Below, piece after piece: positions 50,531 to 60,776 of a stretch of DNA of 64,000 nucleotides. The stretch's first letter is position 1. Each line of letters opens with the position of its first letter. The notes beneath the pieces are model-generated. The model saw only the letters and a list, made by a program, of their open reading frames with translations. It ran no database searches and was not told the origin of the DNA. A program made the translations under genes and the position numbers. The DNA comes from Clitopilus passeckerianus (Eukaryota; Basidiomycota; Agaricomycetes; Agaricales; Entolomataceae), in assembly GCA_944990035.1 (NCBI GenBank), contig CALYLX010000119.1, positions 1-64,000 of the forward strand, read 5' to 3'.

Positions 50531-51652
50531 TCATGCAATAACGCAACTACTGTTGTCTTTGGAATGTTTCATCCGTGTGCTCAGGGAAACACGAGCTGCC
50601 TCGAAGAACACCTCGGTAACCCCACGATTATGTTTGGCACTACATTCTGGAAAAGGTTGTCAGACTGAGCATGAGCTAGGACGGGATGTTTCCTCCTACC
50701 AAGATACCGACTGGCTCGTATTCGGCGCGCAACTGCTAAACCTTCCTCGTATTCGCAAGGGTGTGTCCCGAACCGCTGCAGGCGCTCTTTCACGTTTCTA
50801 TCATCGCGTAAATCGCATTTCAGTGCTAAGAAAGATCTTTATTATCATCTGAGTGGGCGGGGGATGGACATGGGTACTAACCAACTAGAACAAGCTTCAA
50901 GGCGTTGAGGTGCCGGAACATGGTGGAATAGCGGCGATTACTTACCTTCACTCCGGGGCAATGCTCTAGTATCTCGTCCAACCACTTTGACTCCACATTC
51001 TCCAGAGACGTTGGATTGTCGACCTAAACAGTAATTGAGTGAGGCGGCAGTGACTGGTATCGTCGCCCACGCACAGAGAAACATAGCATGACGACATGAG
51101 TTTCCGCGTATGATAACGAGCGTAGTCTGTCGAATTCTTCTTGTCCTGAAAACTCAATTCAATAAAGTCAAAAAATGGACAGAAGACTGTGCCAAACCTG
51201 CCGTATCCCATAGGCTCAGCTCCACCGCCCGATCGTCGACAATGAGATCTTGCACATAGTTCTCGAAAACTGTGGGTTCGCTGAATTCTTTGGGTTAGCT
51301 CTGACAGGGGTTTAAGGAGCAGATTTGGGGACATACTATATTTGTGTAAAGAACCCTCGGGTGAACACGTTCAGAAGAGATGTCTTGCCTGGAGTTTGGT
51401 GAGATACAGCTGAACAGAGTGATGCGGAATGGAGGGGTATATACCACAGGCGCCGTCACCACACACAACCACCTAATACCAATTTGAGCTGTACTTCAGA
51501 AGCCTCCCATTGAATTTCCGAGATCTCGCACCTTTCTCTGTATCTAATGCTATGGCGTCAATTAAGGCTGTTTCGGAGATGTAGGACAAATGACAAACTG
51601 GTTTGTTACGGCCGAAGCCAGGGGGTTGAGACGAGGATCCACAAAGTGGCAT
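50531..51652 (-). CDS. RHO3: Rho3-like small GTPase
   Basis: Rho-family GTPase of about 210 residues, closest by eye to fungal Rho3, which directs polarised exocytosis and actin. G-motifs: P-loop GDGACGKT; switch I '[15 protein letters not shown]'; switch II '[17 protein letters not shown]'; 'ALKCDLRDD' (NKxD variant KCDL); '[12 protein letters not shown]' (SAK). A Rho3-type insert '[18 protein letters not shown]' is present. The C-terminus is SSCVIA, a CaaX box for prenylation, with TGA at 50531-50533. The start is ATG 51652 ([18 protein letters not shown]), then a 55-nt intron (51544-51598), a 12-nt microexon coding IQRK (51532-51543), a 59-nt intron (51473-51531), and the P-loop exon (51445-51472). 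The N-terminal exon structure is my inference. Divergent from the DUF1640 gene; a plausible regulator is the RhoGAP encoded at 14-19 kb. Confidence 0.85.
51532..51543 (-). other. 12-nt microexon of the Rho3-like gene
   Basis: ATACAGAGAAAG (minus strand), preceded by TAG and followed by GTGCGAG, encodes IQRK. It supplies the basic residues usually found just before the first beta strand (KVVVCGDG) and is the only join I found that keeps frame with an upstream ATG. Confidence 0.5.
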
Positions 51653-51877
51653 TTGTTCGAGCGTGCGGTCTGAAGATCAGACAAAGATAGACCGGAGCTC
51701 AAGGAGAATGAATAGAGAGCAATGTGGAGAACCTTCGAAGCGTCCAGGAGGCGGTGGTTAGTATGCAGCAGTCAAATCATGTGACAGGAATGCAGTCATA
51801 GCCCCGAGCGGCAAACCTTCGCTTTCTACTATATCTTCCAGACTCAACAGGCCGTGCTTTCAACCACGCCGGAAAGC
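51653..51877. promoter_or_regulatory. Bidirectional promoter of Rho3-like and DUF1640 genes
   Basis: 225 bp between the divergent start codons, including a CATGTGAC motif near 51778. No clear TATA box. Confidence 0.45.
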
Positions 51878-52680
51878 ATGGCCCTTAACACATTTCGAGC
51901 ATTTTACCCTGCAAAGGCGTCCCGGTGGCTCTTCCGATCGTTCTCGTCCACCATTCCGCGATCCGACTTTCATTTCGACACCCACCATTTCGTGCAACGT
52001 CTGGAACGGGAAGGGTTAAACAGAGCACAGGCTGAGGGAATCATGTCAGCGATGGCAGAGGTTATCGATGAAAGCATAAGGAATATGACAAGTAACATGG
52101 TTACAAAGGCAGAGCAGGAGAAAGTGAGTTCTTCCAACACCATTCTAGTCTGCTCTCCGGTCGCTAATGTGTGGGCTAACTGTAGCATCAATATACTCAA
52201 CAAGTTGACTTTGCTCAGATCAAGTCTGAGCTTCAGCTGACAGAGAAGAATGACCTCGCGATGATCAAGGCCGAGAATGACCGATTGATTGCAGACATTG
52301 AGAAACTGAAGCAGCGACTACGAGAAGAAATTACTCGTACTCAAGCTGGCGTACGGCTTGATCTCAACCTTGAGAAAGGCCGAATGCGAGAGGAAAGCAG
52401 CCGCCAGGAGCTCAAGATTAAAGAAGTCGACACTCGAATAGAGCAGGAAATTGCGGGATTAAGGACAGCTATACAGGCCTCAAAGGTATAAATATTTGCC
52501 AGTAATTTTCAGCAATACTCATCATGACCAATTTGAAAGGCAACAACCCTTCAATACTTGGTTGGCTTTGGTGAGCTTCATACAATGCATTGATACTATA
52601 CATGTTCATATCTAATGTTCTCTTCCCTAGTCACGGGATGTTCAGCTCTGCTAATGGCGTACATGAGATTCCGGGCATAG
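51878..52680 (+). CDS. Mitochondrial DUF1640 (CCDC90/MCUR1-like) coiled-coil protein
   Basis: About 207 residues. Starts MALNTFRAFYPAKASRWLFR, an Arg-rich amphipathic presequence typical of mitochondrial import (the open frame begins upstream only through a GTG, so ATG 51878 is chosen). The DUF1640 core follows: 'FDTHHFVQRLEREGLNRAQA', 'MSAMAEVIDESIRNMTS', then a long coiled coil ('NDLAMIKAENDRLIADIEKL', 'GRMREESSRQELKIKEVDTR') and one C-terminal membrane helix 'LVGFVTGCSALLMAYMRFRA'. Introns at about 52124-52185, 52489-52540 and 52572-52630 join in frame; TAG at 52678-52680. Relatives (yeast Fmp32, animal CCDC90/MCUR1) sit in the inner mitochondrial membrane and affect respiratory assembly or calcium uptake; function here is inferred. 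Confidence 0.85.
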
Positions 52681-53200
52681 CCAAACCACCACTGGCAGTG
52701 GAGGGCTTCTATGCTATAATAAATTTTTAATATCCCTAAGGCCTGCTCCATAAGAGTATTCCCAAGTCTGTTCTAACTTGAAAAGTTACTGGTCTGGTAT
52801 TGTCAATTACACTTGTGCATACTCATACTAGACATACCTGCCCATACATAGCCGCTATGCCGGTGATTTTCCAAGTGGATCTCACAGCTTGGTCATGGTA
52901 TAGGCTAGTATACCACTACCCAAGTATTTTCATGGCCCAGCCTTTTGGAAAGGCCCTCCATTGGTTCCTGTTGCTCTAGAGCTCTTGTAATTGGTTTAGC
53001 CAGCTTACAGGTAATATGACCCCGATTTGATGCAATATGCCAATAGTAAAGTTTATAAAGCATTTTTGAAATTCCGCCTTGAACTTTAAATATAAAAAGG
53101 GTAATGGTGCTATCCTTAGCATATGGCTTGATTGGCCATTATTAGAATTCTCTAATTTCATCATGATGACACTTGACAAATACCTTGCAATGGTCAAGAT

Positions 53201-53270
53201 GGTGCAGTGGTTTAGTTGACCAACAACACAATAGTGGCGACAGTTCAAACCAGTGCTGTGCTATTTTTTA
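53201..53270 (+). repeat. tRNA-like (SINE-type) fragment
   Basis: TGGTTTAGTTG (53208-53218) fits the pol III A-box and AGTTCAAACC (53242-53251) a B-box with its CpG lost, at roughly tRNA spacing, followed by a T run at 53264-53269. A 7-bp acceptor stem does not form well, so a tRNA-derived SINE remnant is more likely than a tRNA gene. Confidence 0.35.
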
Positions 53271-53303
53271 TGTGGCACCAAAATCCTGGGCTTCTAGGGT
53301 TTT

Positions 53304-53341
53304 GGTTTAGCCTGGTTTAGGGATTAGGTTTAGGGATTAGG
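53304..53341 (+). repeat. Short telomere-like tandem repeat
   Basis: Two direct copies of TTTAGGGATTAGG, resembling imperfect TTAGGG units. Too short to be a telomere; an interstitial or chance repeat. Confidence 0.3.
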
Positions 53342-53465
53342 ACAAGAATCATTTCTGCCTCGGTGTGTTGAAGTGGTACAGTGGGATTGATGGCATATTT
53401 GATGGGTTGATGGAATTCCCTTTTTTGTATCTATAATAAGACTGTTTAGTTCTACAAGGGTTATT

Positions 53466-53678
53466 GCCAAATAATTGTCCCAATGAGTGTCTGCTTTGAA
53501 TGTGGCATATCACCATCAATTGTGAGTCAAATTATGTAATTTTTAGATATTTTTGTAGCCAAAACTAAGTGCTTGCTTATGTATACTGGAACCTTGTTTT
53601 TGTTTGTTTGTAATCTTTAGTTATTCAACAATCAATCAAAAACAGCCAAACATTGGGACAATTGTTTGAGTCACTGTA
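53466..53678 (-). mobile_element. Solo end of a Tc1/mariner-like element
   Basis: The last 29 bp (53650-53678) form the reverse complement of the terminal repeat at 55280-55308, with 28 of 29 positions equal. It ends in ...CACTG|TA, the form expected of a Tc1/mariner terminus next to a TA target. A related internal core, AATAATTGTCCCAATG, starts at about 53472. No transposase is left. Confidence 0.5.
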
Positions 53679-53979
53679 CATTAATTAAGGTGCCGAGAGA
53701 CACAAAGTTCACGTTTGGTTTCCCAACCTGGCACACAGTCATTCACGAGTTGTCATGCAATACGAGCAACTCACTCACCTACCAAGAAGGTGTGGGCCAG
53801 ATGGACAGCAAAGGCATATGTTCTGTCCACTGAGCCACCTCTCACTTGAGGGAACAAAGTACGCCCTTCATCTCCTCCCAAAGAAGTTCCACTTCCTCCA
53901 CCCAGCAATTGTGTTGAGCAATAGTGCTATCAACATTTTTGGCGGTGCCATCAGAGGGGCATCAGCAAAAAAATACCTA

Positions 53980-54245
53980 GCTTACAGCTGCCTTGGCTTG
54001 GCTTACCAAAACTTGCAGTTGTCTTGCAGCACTCTGCAAGCCACTCAAAATATGTAAGCCCTATAAGCCCTATAAGCTAGATTGGTGTCTTATAGTATGA
54101 CTTGCAGTCAACTTACTTAAAGTTTTTGTGCTTTATTTTGTGCTAAAAGTTATTTTTAAACACTAAAAAAAATTTCAAAAATCTGCAAGTAATTTACAAG
54201 GCAGCTGCAAGACAGCCTTCTGCAAGTCCAGTGAGATTTTGCTGA
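53980..54245. repeat. Small inverted-repeat element
   Basis: Segments rich in CTTGCAG and GCTGCCTTG near 53985-54050 are matched in inverse orientation near 54185-54235, forming a MITE-like unit of about 260 bp. A CTATAAGCC tandem run lies inside (54058-54080). Confidence 0.4.
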
Positions 54246-54585
54246 TAGGGGTGTGTTTCATCAGAAAAATATAACATAACTTGTTCCATCTTGACCAGGT
54301 CTTAACTCACTTAGTTGTATCTTAAACCCAATTAAGACATCCTAAGACACAATTAAGTTGGCCAAAATTGAAAAAACTATGTATTATTTTTCTGATGTTT
54401 AATCCAATGGCAAGCAACACAGACCCTTCAGTCAACCCTACATTGAGGTATGTGCCAGCTGATGAAAATAGGACGTTCAAATATGTGTCAGCCGGTGCCA
54501 GCTATTTTACATTCAGGTATGTGTGGGCTGATAATTCTCGGCTGATACGTACCTAAGTGTAAAGTTATGGGCTGATACACACATA

Positions 54586-55281
54586 TACATAAGTGTTAGC
54601 TAGGACTATTATATGTGTCAGCCAATAATTTTATTGGCTGACACATACATTAATGTATGCTCATGTATGTATCAGCCCATTATTTTTCATTGGAAAATGT
54701 TGGCTGATACATACTTGAGTGTCATCAATACTATCCTAAAAAGGACTTTGATCATTTTGATGTGATGAATCAAATATTGATAAGTCTTTGTAGCCCACCA
54801 CTACAAGTCAAACTACTACTACTAATGCACTAACTCTTCACCTAACAAATATTATATATTTATAATTGAATAGATTTGAGGCCACATGGAATAGTGGGAA
54901 ACACTTTTGAATGAAGGAATTGGACTTTAATTCAAGGCATCATTTGATCAAAATATCAAGTGATTAGTCATAGACTATATTGGTTAGTGATGGGCCCATA
55001 CATAAGGTAACATACACTAACATATGTATGGGCTGAAAAATAACAATTAGAAAATATCAGCCCATACATGACCTAACACATGCACCCATATGTATTAGCT
55101 GAAAGTTATTGCTAAAATGGGCTGACACATGACTGAGTGTATGTTAAAACATGTATCAGCCAATATGTTCCAATGAAAAATAATGGGCTGATACATACTT
55201 GAGCATACATTAATGTACATATGTGTCAGCTAATAAAATTATTGGCTGACACATATAATAGTCCCAGCTAACACTTATGTA
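54586..55281. mobile_element. Foldback element with about 140-bp inverted arms
   Basis: 54586-54725 and 55142-55281 are inverted copies of each other at roughly 90% identity by eye, built from subrepeats of the form GGCTGAYACATAC in both orientations. About 415 bp of AT-rich sequence lies between. Similar subrepeats extend left to about 54440. The right arm stops exactly at a TA where the Tc1/mariner-like terminus (55280) begins, so its outer part has been cut off. Confidence 0.6.
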
Positions 55282-55308
55282 CAGTGGCTCAAACAATTGT
55301 CCCAATGT
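55280..55308 (+). mobile_element. Tc1/mariner-like terminal repeat
   Basis: Starts TACAGTGGCTCAAACAATTG and matches, inverted, the element end at 53650-53678. The flanking TA at 55280-55281 is the expected target dinucleotide and lies within the right arm of the foldback element, showing a nested insertion. Confidence 0.55.
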
Positions 55309-55325
55309 TTCGCACTTTTTGACCA

Positions 55326-56847
55326 TTTGGACAATAACTCTAGACCAAGGACAAACAAGACCAAAGTATACTGTAGGTATATTTCTAAAAGCATTCAATC
55401 TTAGCTTTCAGAATATATAAAAATATTAAAACTCCGAATGGAATTGATGGAGATATAGTGCAAACAAGACAGACCAACATTGGGACAATTATTTGGTCTT
55501 GACCCTCAAAATAAGGAAACCACACATTTAAATACTTCAGATACTGTTTTAAGCCAGTATACTGGTATAGGTAGTTTTCAAAAGACTATACTAGTATATG
55601 CAAATAGCTCTAGAGGTATCTTCCTTCAGAATTCCCTTCCATGTGATTGGATTGATAAAAATACAAATTCAATTAGCAAGCTTGATTGAAAGAGGTGTTA
55701 AGACTTTTTGATAGGTCACATACCTTTAAAATGCAAAAGATAGTCCAAATATATAGTTCCAATGCTCTAGGAATTTTTTCTTCTCTTGTAAAAAGTATCT
55801 GTAAGGCTTTTATATTTTCAGAAAATAATTCTTTTTTAAAATAGCCAGATTTATGACCCAAATGCAGTAATATTGATAGGAAACTATTATGTTTCACTTG
55901 GCATTAGGCTTCATATGAGGATCTATAGAAGTTACTTGACTTTAGTAGCTGCTTTATGCCTCTAACATAGTCTTTGATTGAGATGAAATAAACCTATTTT
56001 AATATCCCCTCTGTGATTACCCATTTTTCATCCAATAATCACTTTTCTAATCATGTAGATGCTCTGAAATAGCTGGCAGGACAGTCTATTGATTTAATGG
56101 TGTAGTTGAATTCTTGATAGATTCAATTTCCATAGCTCCAATCAATATTTTATTGCTTGATACTAATTATACAAATGTACCATGAATATAATCACAATTA
56201 CAACTACCTCAAGCAACTATTTTTAATACAATCTAGGTGTACAATGTAAGCCAATTAGACTAATAGTTGTGGATATAATGTGCTCTTGAACAGAAATAGC
56301 ATTAGTAGTTCTGCAGATACCAATACCTGATTAAATATTAATAAATTTAAATAAATACCTTATCAGAATGCCTAGAAAAGGTTTCTCTATCATTTAAAGT
56401 ACTAGCCAAAGGCTTTGTTCAAGTAATATAATCTAGCACAAAGGATTCTAACCAATTTCTCCTAAATAAATAGCAGCAAAAAGTTCAGGTAAGCATGTGA
56501 CATTATAAAAAGTAAATATATTAATGAAGGATGAGTACTACATTTCTAAGAGCATTGGTGTTGTCTATACTACTTCTATATTATTGTGTTTAGCTATCCA
56601 AAAGATATACCTGAGTTATATTATGGTTTCTAATTGTGTATAGCAAGCTATAGCACTGATGAGCCATTTTTAGGGTCAAGACCAAATAATTGTCCCAATG
56701 TTGGTCTGTCTTGTTTGCACTATATCTCCATCAATTCCATTCGGAGTTTTAATATTTTTATATATTCTGAAAGCTGAGATTAAATGCTTTTAGAAATGTA
56801 CCTATACTTTGGTCTCGTTTGTACTTGGTCTAGAGTTATTGTCCAAA
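55326..56847. mobile_element. 1.5-kb element with about 180-bp inverted ends
   Basis: 55326-55506 and 56672-56847 are inverted copies (outer ends TTTGGACAATAACTCTAGAC; inner ends AATTATTTGGTCTTGACCCT). The 1.16 kb between them is very AT-rich without a long frame, so it is non-autonomous or decayed. Its core GGGACAATTATTTGG is shared with the Tc1/mariner-like ends, so it may be two inverted solo ends of the same family. Confidence 0.6.
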
Positions 56848-56860
56848 CACACCTAACCTT

Positions 56861-57649
56861 CCCACACTAAGCGGCTGATCGGTTGACATGTTCAGCCCTT
56901 AACATGCCAACCCATTGGTTGCCTTTTCGCTGAATTCTCTTACCCGCTGACAATTCCCTCCGTTAATTCTGTCCTTTAGGGACTTTACCATTTATTCCTC
57001 TTGCTGTCCTCCTACCCTGTCGGTAGCCGAGCATGTGTACTGTATAGTTCCTCGGCTCCTTCCGCCTTCCCAATCCGTCACCTATCTCCCGCCCACTGCC
57101 CCGCCATCATCCCGCCATCAGCAGGCTGCCCGTTGACGTGTCGGCGTTGCCAGAGCACGTGCTGTTGAACTTCAACGACCGCCATTGTTCCCAGGCCTTT
57201 CCTCGCTGCCACGTCCTCTGTCCCCTCATCGTCTATGGCGTCGCCCTCATTGTCAGGCATTCCAGCTGTGGTGCTGCTGCATCATCTCCTTCTCATTTGA
57301 TGTCGTCGCCTTTCTGACGCTTTACGGCGCTCTGCAATGTCCTGGGGTGCTCTGCCGCCTGCAACTCAACTTGCTCACAGTAAACAGTGAGCTCGGCTGT
57401 CAGGAGCACAAGATTTCCCTCCTGTCAGGCATCCAAGGGTCTGTGCTGTCACATTGCAATGTATTGGACCTCTGTGTCGCACAGGTAAGCACTCCCCACT
57501 TGCTTTAACGCTGTACTGACCACTTCTTTCTAGTCATTAACTCGTTCTCTACGTCTTCTCCCTCTGTACCACTCATTGTCTTTATTTCACTCAATTTGCT
57601 AGTAGAACCACTGCGATATTGCACTGCCAATCAATTATCCATTCATGCA
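56861..57649. other. Normal-composition stretch at the inner edge of the KDZ unit
   Basis: The AT-rich block gives way here to GC-normal sequence with many CpGs. A plus-strand frame at 57185-57508 ends in a possible splice donor (CACAGGTAAGCA), but its protein is unfamiliar. This stretch may be the non-coding end of the KDZ transposon, with its terminus near 56850. Confidence 0.35.
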
Positions 57650-59082
57650 TTATTCAGATTCTTCTACTACAGCAGCACTCCTCTGTCCACGAACACCCTT
57701 TCTCTTCTTTCGCGCCGGCGGAACATTCTCTTTCTCCTGCCCTTGTATGTCAGGGCTTTCCTCCTCGAGCTGCTTCCGCTTCTTGCCGGCATCAGACCGT
57801 TCCTTTCGCTTCCGATTAGCAATCTCCCCGCTCACAATCTTTTTCTCGTATTCCTCACGGCGACGCATGACTTCTCCATCCGGCAGCTTAATGAACTTGC
57901 AAGACCCGTTGTCCAGTGCCTGCGACAGCTCACGCAGAGGTGGAACAGTGGAGGTGAGGTGGCTCGGATTTACAAACCTGGGGAATGTCCAACCCCGTAG
58001 CTCGACACCATACCGATGGACAATCTGCTCCTCATAATTTGTGTACTGCATGGCGGCACTTGGGTTCCCAGTGATCTCAACTAGTGTCGAAATCAGTATT
58101 GAGTTGTATTAGATGTGAATGTCCAACTTACTCAACATGGTGGCAATCTTGTCACGAATGGCCTTCTTGAGGGCGTCAGCCTTCTGCTTAGACGTACGCG
58201 ACAGGTCTGAGTGGATGTCAGTGTACTGGGGAGGAATAATCCATCAATAAGGAACTCACTGATGACATCGCAGCCAGCTATAGCAAAGGCCTCAAGCCTC
58301 GTCCCGACTTCAGCGGTATCCCATTTTCGGATGGCTGTCTTCATATACTCGTCTATTGCAGGGAGGGTGAAGTACCATTGTGGTGGCATGTGAAAGTCTG
58401 GAGTGTTCCGTACAATACAGAAAAATGCCTCTATGCCAACGCGGTCTTTGAGGCCGTCGAGCTGTATATTGTCTAAGCATAATCAAAAAAAAAAACATAA
58501 GAGTAGGACTTACAAGCATTTGAATATTTCTAGCCACATTCGCGGTGTCCTAAATGCGGCCGCGGGCATTTGGACGGCGTTGCTTGGCACCCACGGCCTT
58601 GCGCTTCGAAAACTCGTCAACAATGTCTGCTTTCTCCTGCTCCGTCAGATTCTCGTATTCAGACTTGAACTCGGTCTGTATGGCAACAACATCTGCGCTA
58701 CTGCCGGCTAAAAATAGATACATAAGTCCTGTGACGACAGCAAGGGGGGAGAAGGCATACCTTCAACAAGCTCAGCAGACTTGAGACTTTTGAAGGCGTT
58801 GAATGGGTTGACTTTAGCCTGCGAAATAATCATGTGTGCCCCGCCCTGATAAAATAAGTCAAGAAAGTAACGAGGCTTCTTGTCAAAGCGGTTTGCAAGT
58901 TCCTCGGCTTTGGCAACGGTTGCGATATTCCACTCGTGGACGGCAGAACTGATCTCAGCCTGTCGCTGTTGACGAAGATCATTATTTTCGCGTTGTTGGT
59001 GAGAAGGAATAGGTGCGCTCTTCTGCTGAGAATTGCGCATTCTAGGCCCGGCGATGGCTTGCACAGTAAGGTTTTGAGACAT
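57650..59082 (-). pseudogene. KDZ-associated companion protein with internal TAG
   Basis: A basidiomycete-specific protein of unknown function that I recall as multicopy in mushroom genomes (unverified). Start MSQNLTVQAIAGPRMRNSQQ at 59082. Pieces in order: a charged helical N-terminus with 'VAKAEELANRFDKKPRYFLD', 'LFYQGGAHMIISQAKVNPFN', 'EFKSEYENLTEQEKADIVDE', 'RVGIEAFFCIVRNTPDFHMP', 'PQWYFTLPAIDEYMKTAIRK', 'TRLEAFAIAGCDVI', 'YTNYEEQIVHRYGVELRGWT', and a basic C-terminus with KKRK clusters like nuclear localisation signals. The exons join cleanly through introns at about 58710-58760, 58440-58515, 58258-58310 and 58070-58135, but an in-frame TAG lies at 58550-58552 where the conserved segment continues DTANVARNIQ; a CAG-to-TAG change would explain it. 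Readthrough or an unrecognised splice are alternatives. Confidence 0.65.
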
Positions 59083-59370
59083 GACGGTGACAAGAAATTG
59101 CTAAAGTTCAGAGTCTCTGACTCGCCTGATAAATATTGAGTGGGCAACTTCAGCCAGAAATCTGCCGCAATCGCTCAATCGATCTGAGATACCAGGCAAT
59201 TACCGTCGCCTATGCAGCGGTTCAAGGATTTGTCTTCGTCAAATACACAATTTCCAAGGAAATGCGCCACAGTATAACAATTGCAGTGCGAATAACAATG
59301 CCTGGCGCATTGGGAAAGCATAAATTGTCAATTTAGGGCGGAATTATATAACAAATACATCGAATACTAT

Positions 59371-60776
59371 CTAAGAAAATCTAGCCGCCGACTGGCTGTT
59401 CAACCAATCCTCGTTCATGACCAAACGTAAAGCCTCCGCAGTTGAGGGGGGCAGCCTAAATGCAGTAATAACATTTTCCCAGTTTGGTAAAGGCGTGAAG
59501 CTGTAGATCAGGGCGAGTGCTCCCCCCAGATCTGTCAAATTATGATCACGGAGAAACTCAAGCATTGCTGGACCGAGATCTTGACTAGCTGTTGGTGTGG
59601 CGTATGAAAGAGGAGGCCGTTTGTTCACCCAAACTGGGGATGGGGCACATTGTGGCGTTGGCAGGATAGTAGAGGCTGCTACATCAAATGCGGTGGGCGC
59701 TACGAAACCAGGAATGGGGCGTGAAAAGTACCGATGATCGATGACCACCTTTGGACTACTGCAGGGTTTGACAGGCAAGGCAGATTTGGAGGGTGGTGGC
59801 GTGGAGCCTGGGTTACTTGCAGGTAGCAGGGACCCTACCCGAACCGAAGGCGGAAGCCGCTGCTGAATGCTGAGATCTCGTCGAACCTGAGCAAGGGATT
59901 GCTTGAGATTGGCCTCCCGATCGGCTGCAGACGCAACCTGCGCCTCGAGTTGCTCCACTTGCGACAAGAGCATGTTGACATCGGAGGAAACAAAATGGGA
60001 AGAGGCATTGCCCGCTGGCTTGCCATGGAAAATGTAATGTGACGTTCCCTGTAAAGGGTCTGGAATCCCTGAATGCGCTGGCAACGGCGAAGCAACCTTC
60101 CTCGAGCATGGAAGTTTCCAGCCTTCCAGCTGAGCGGCGGAAAGCCAGCGACGGGTGGTATGAACCCCAACATGCTCAATAAAAGTCTGTATCATATGAG
60201 AGATATGAGGATGAGAGTCGGGAATCTCATTGAGGAGAGCTGGGGGCATGTACACGTGCGCCTTGATGTATTCTGACGCTGCTGGGCATCCAGGTGCAGT
60301 TGTTCCATCGACATGACAGATCATTGTGAAGCCTCCCGATGCACGATCCCAGGCAGTTGCCTGTCCAATTGTTTCGTTAGAAGAGTATTAAGTCGACAAA
60401 GAAAGGAACTCACAATATCAAAGAGTAACCTCTGCATATCCGCCTTCAACTCTCGAGCATTCTTCATGACCTCCTTGGTACCGCCAGTGGTGTTGCTGCT
60501 GTTGGTGGCGTGAAACATCCGAAAGACATCGTGGAAGCGATTCTCGGTGGCAACATGATTGTTGTCAGATGACATTCCGGCGCAGAACCAGGCAATATCG
60601 CTGGCGCGAAAGCGACTCTTGTACTTCTGCAGAGCGTACGGCTCTGGCTTTAGGCAGGCAAGACGTTGGCGAAGACTATAGACCCCAACTGGGTTAAACT
60701 TGAGGCTGTCCCAGGAAGGCACAGAGGTGGAGACGACAGTGGGAGATGCCAGAGACATGTCTGTGTTGACCTTCAT
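59371..60776 (-). CDS. KDZ-unit companion protein with coiled coil, unknown function
   Basis: About 450 residues from two exons: 60776-60414, a 53-nt intron (60361-60413), and 60360-59371; the join ...LLFDI / ATAWDRASGGFTM keeps frame. I do not recognise a catalytic domain. Visible parts: 'YALQKYKSRFRASDIAWFCA' and 'NRFHDVFRMFHATNSS' in the N-terminal half; 'MPPALLNEIPDSHPHISHMI' and a compact 'FIEHVGVHTTRRWLSAAQLE' block; a coiled coil at about residues 255-295 ('MLLSQVEQLEAQVASAADRE'); a Pro/Ser-rich linker; and a C-terminal 'MLEFLRDHNLTDLGGALALI' segment with aromatic and Leu spacing suggestive of helices. It lies between, and on the same strand as, the other companion gene and the transposase. 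It may bind nucleic acid or protein partners in transposition; this is conjecture. Confidence 0.6.

Larger units (their letters stand above)
52681..56860. mobile_element. AT-rich, CpG-depleted block of degenerate repeats
   Basis: Starting right after the DUF1640 stop, base composition changes sharply to AT-rich DNA with almost no CpG; I count none in 54601-55260. It contains inverted-repeat elements, Tc1/mariner-like ends and a tRNA-like fragment (listed separately), but no intact transposase frame; the longest frames are about 100 codons. Loss of CpG with excess TpG/CpA is what cytosine methylation plus deamination, or a RIP-like process, leaves in old repeats. The block ends near 56850, where normal composition resumes. 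Confidence 0.7.

Noticed and set aside
51854..51877. Upstream extension of the DUF1640 protein
   Set aside because: It begins with GTG, not ATG; starting at 51878 gives a typical mitochondrial presequence.
53304..53341. Telomere or subtelomere
   Set aside because: Only two imperfect TTAGGG-like units, with ordinary genes on both sides.
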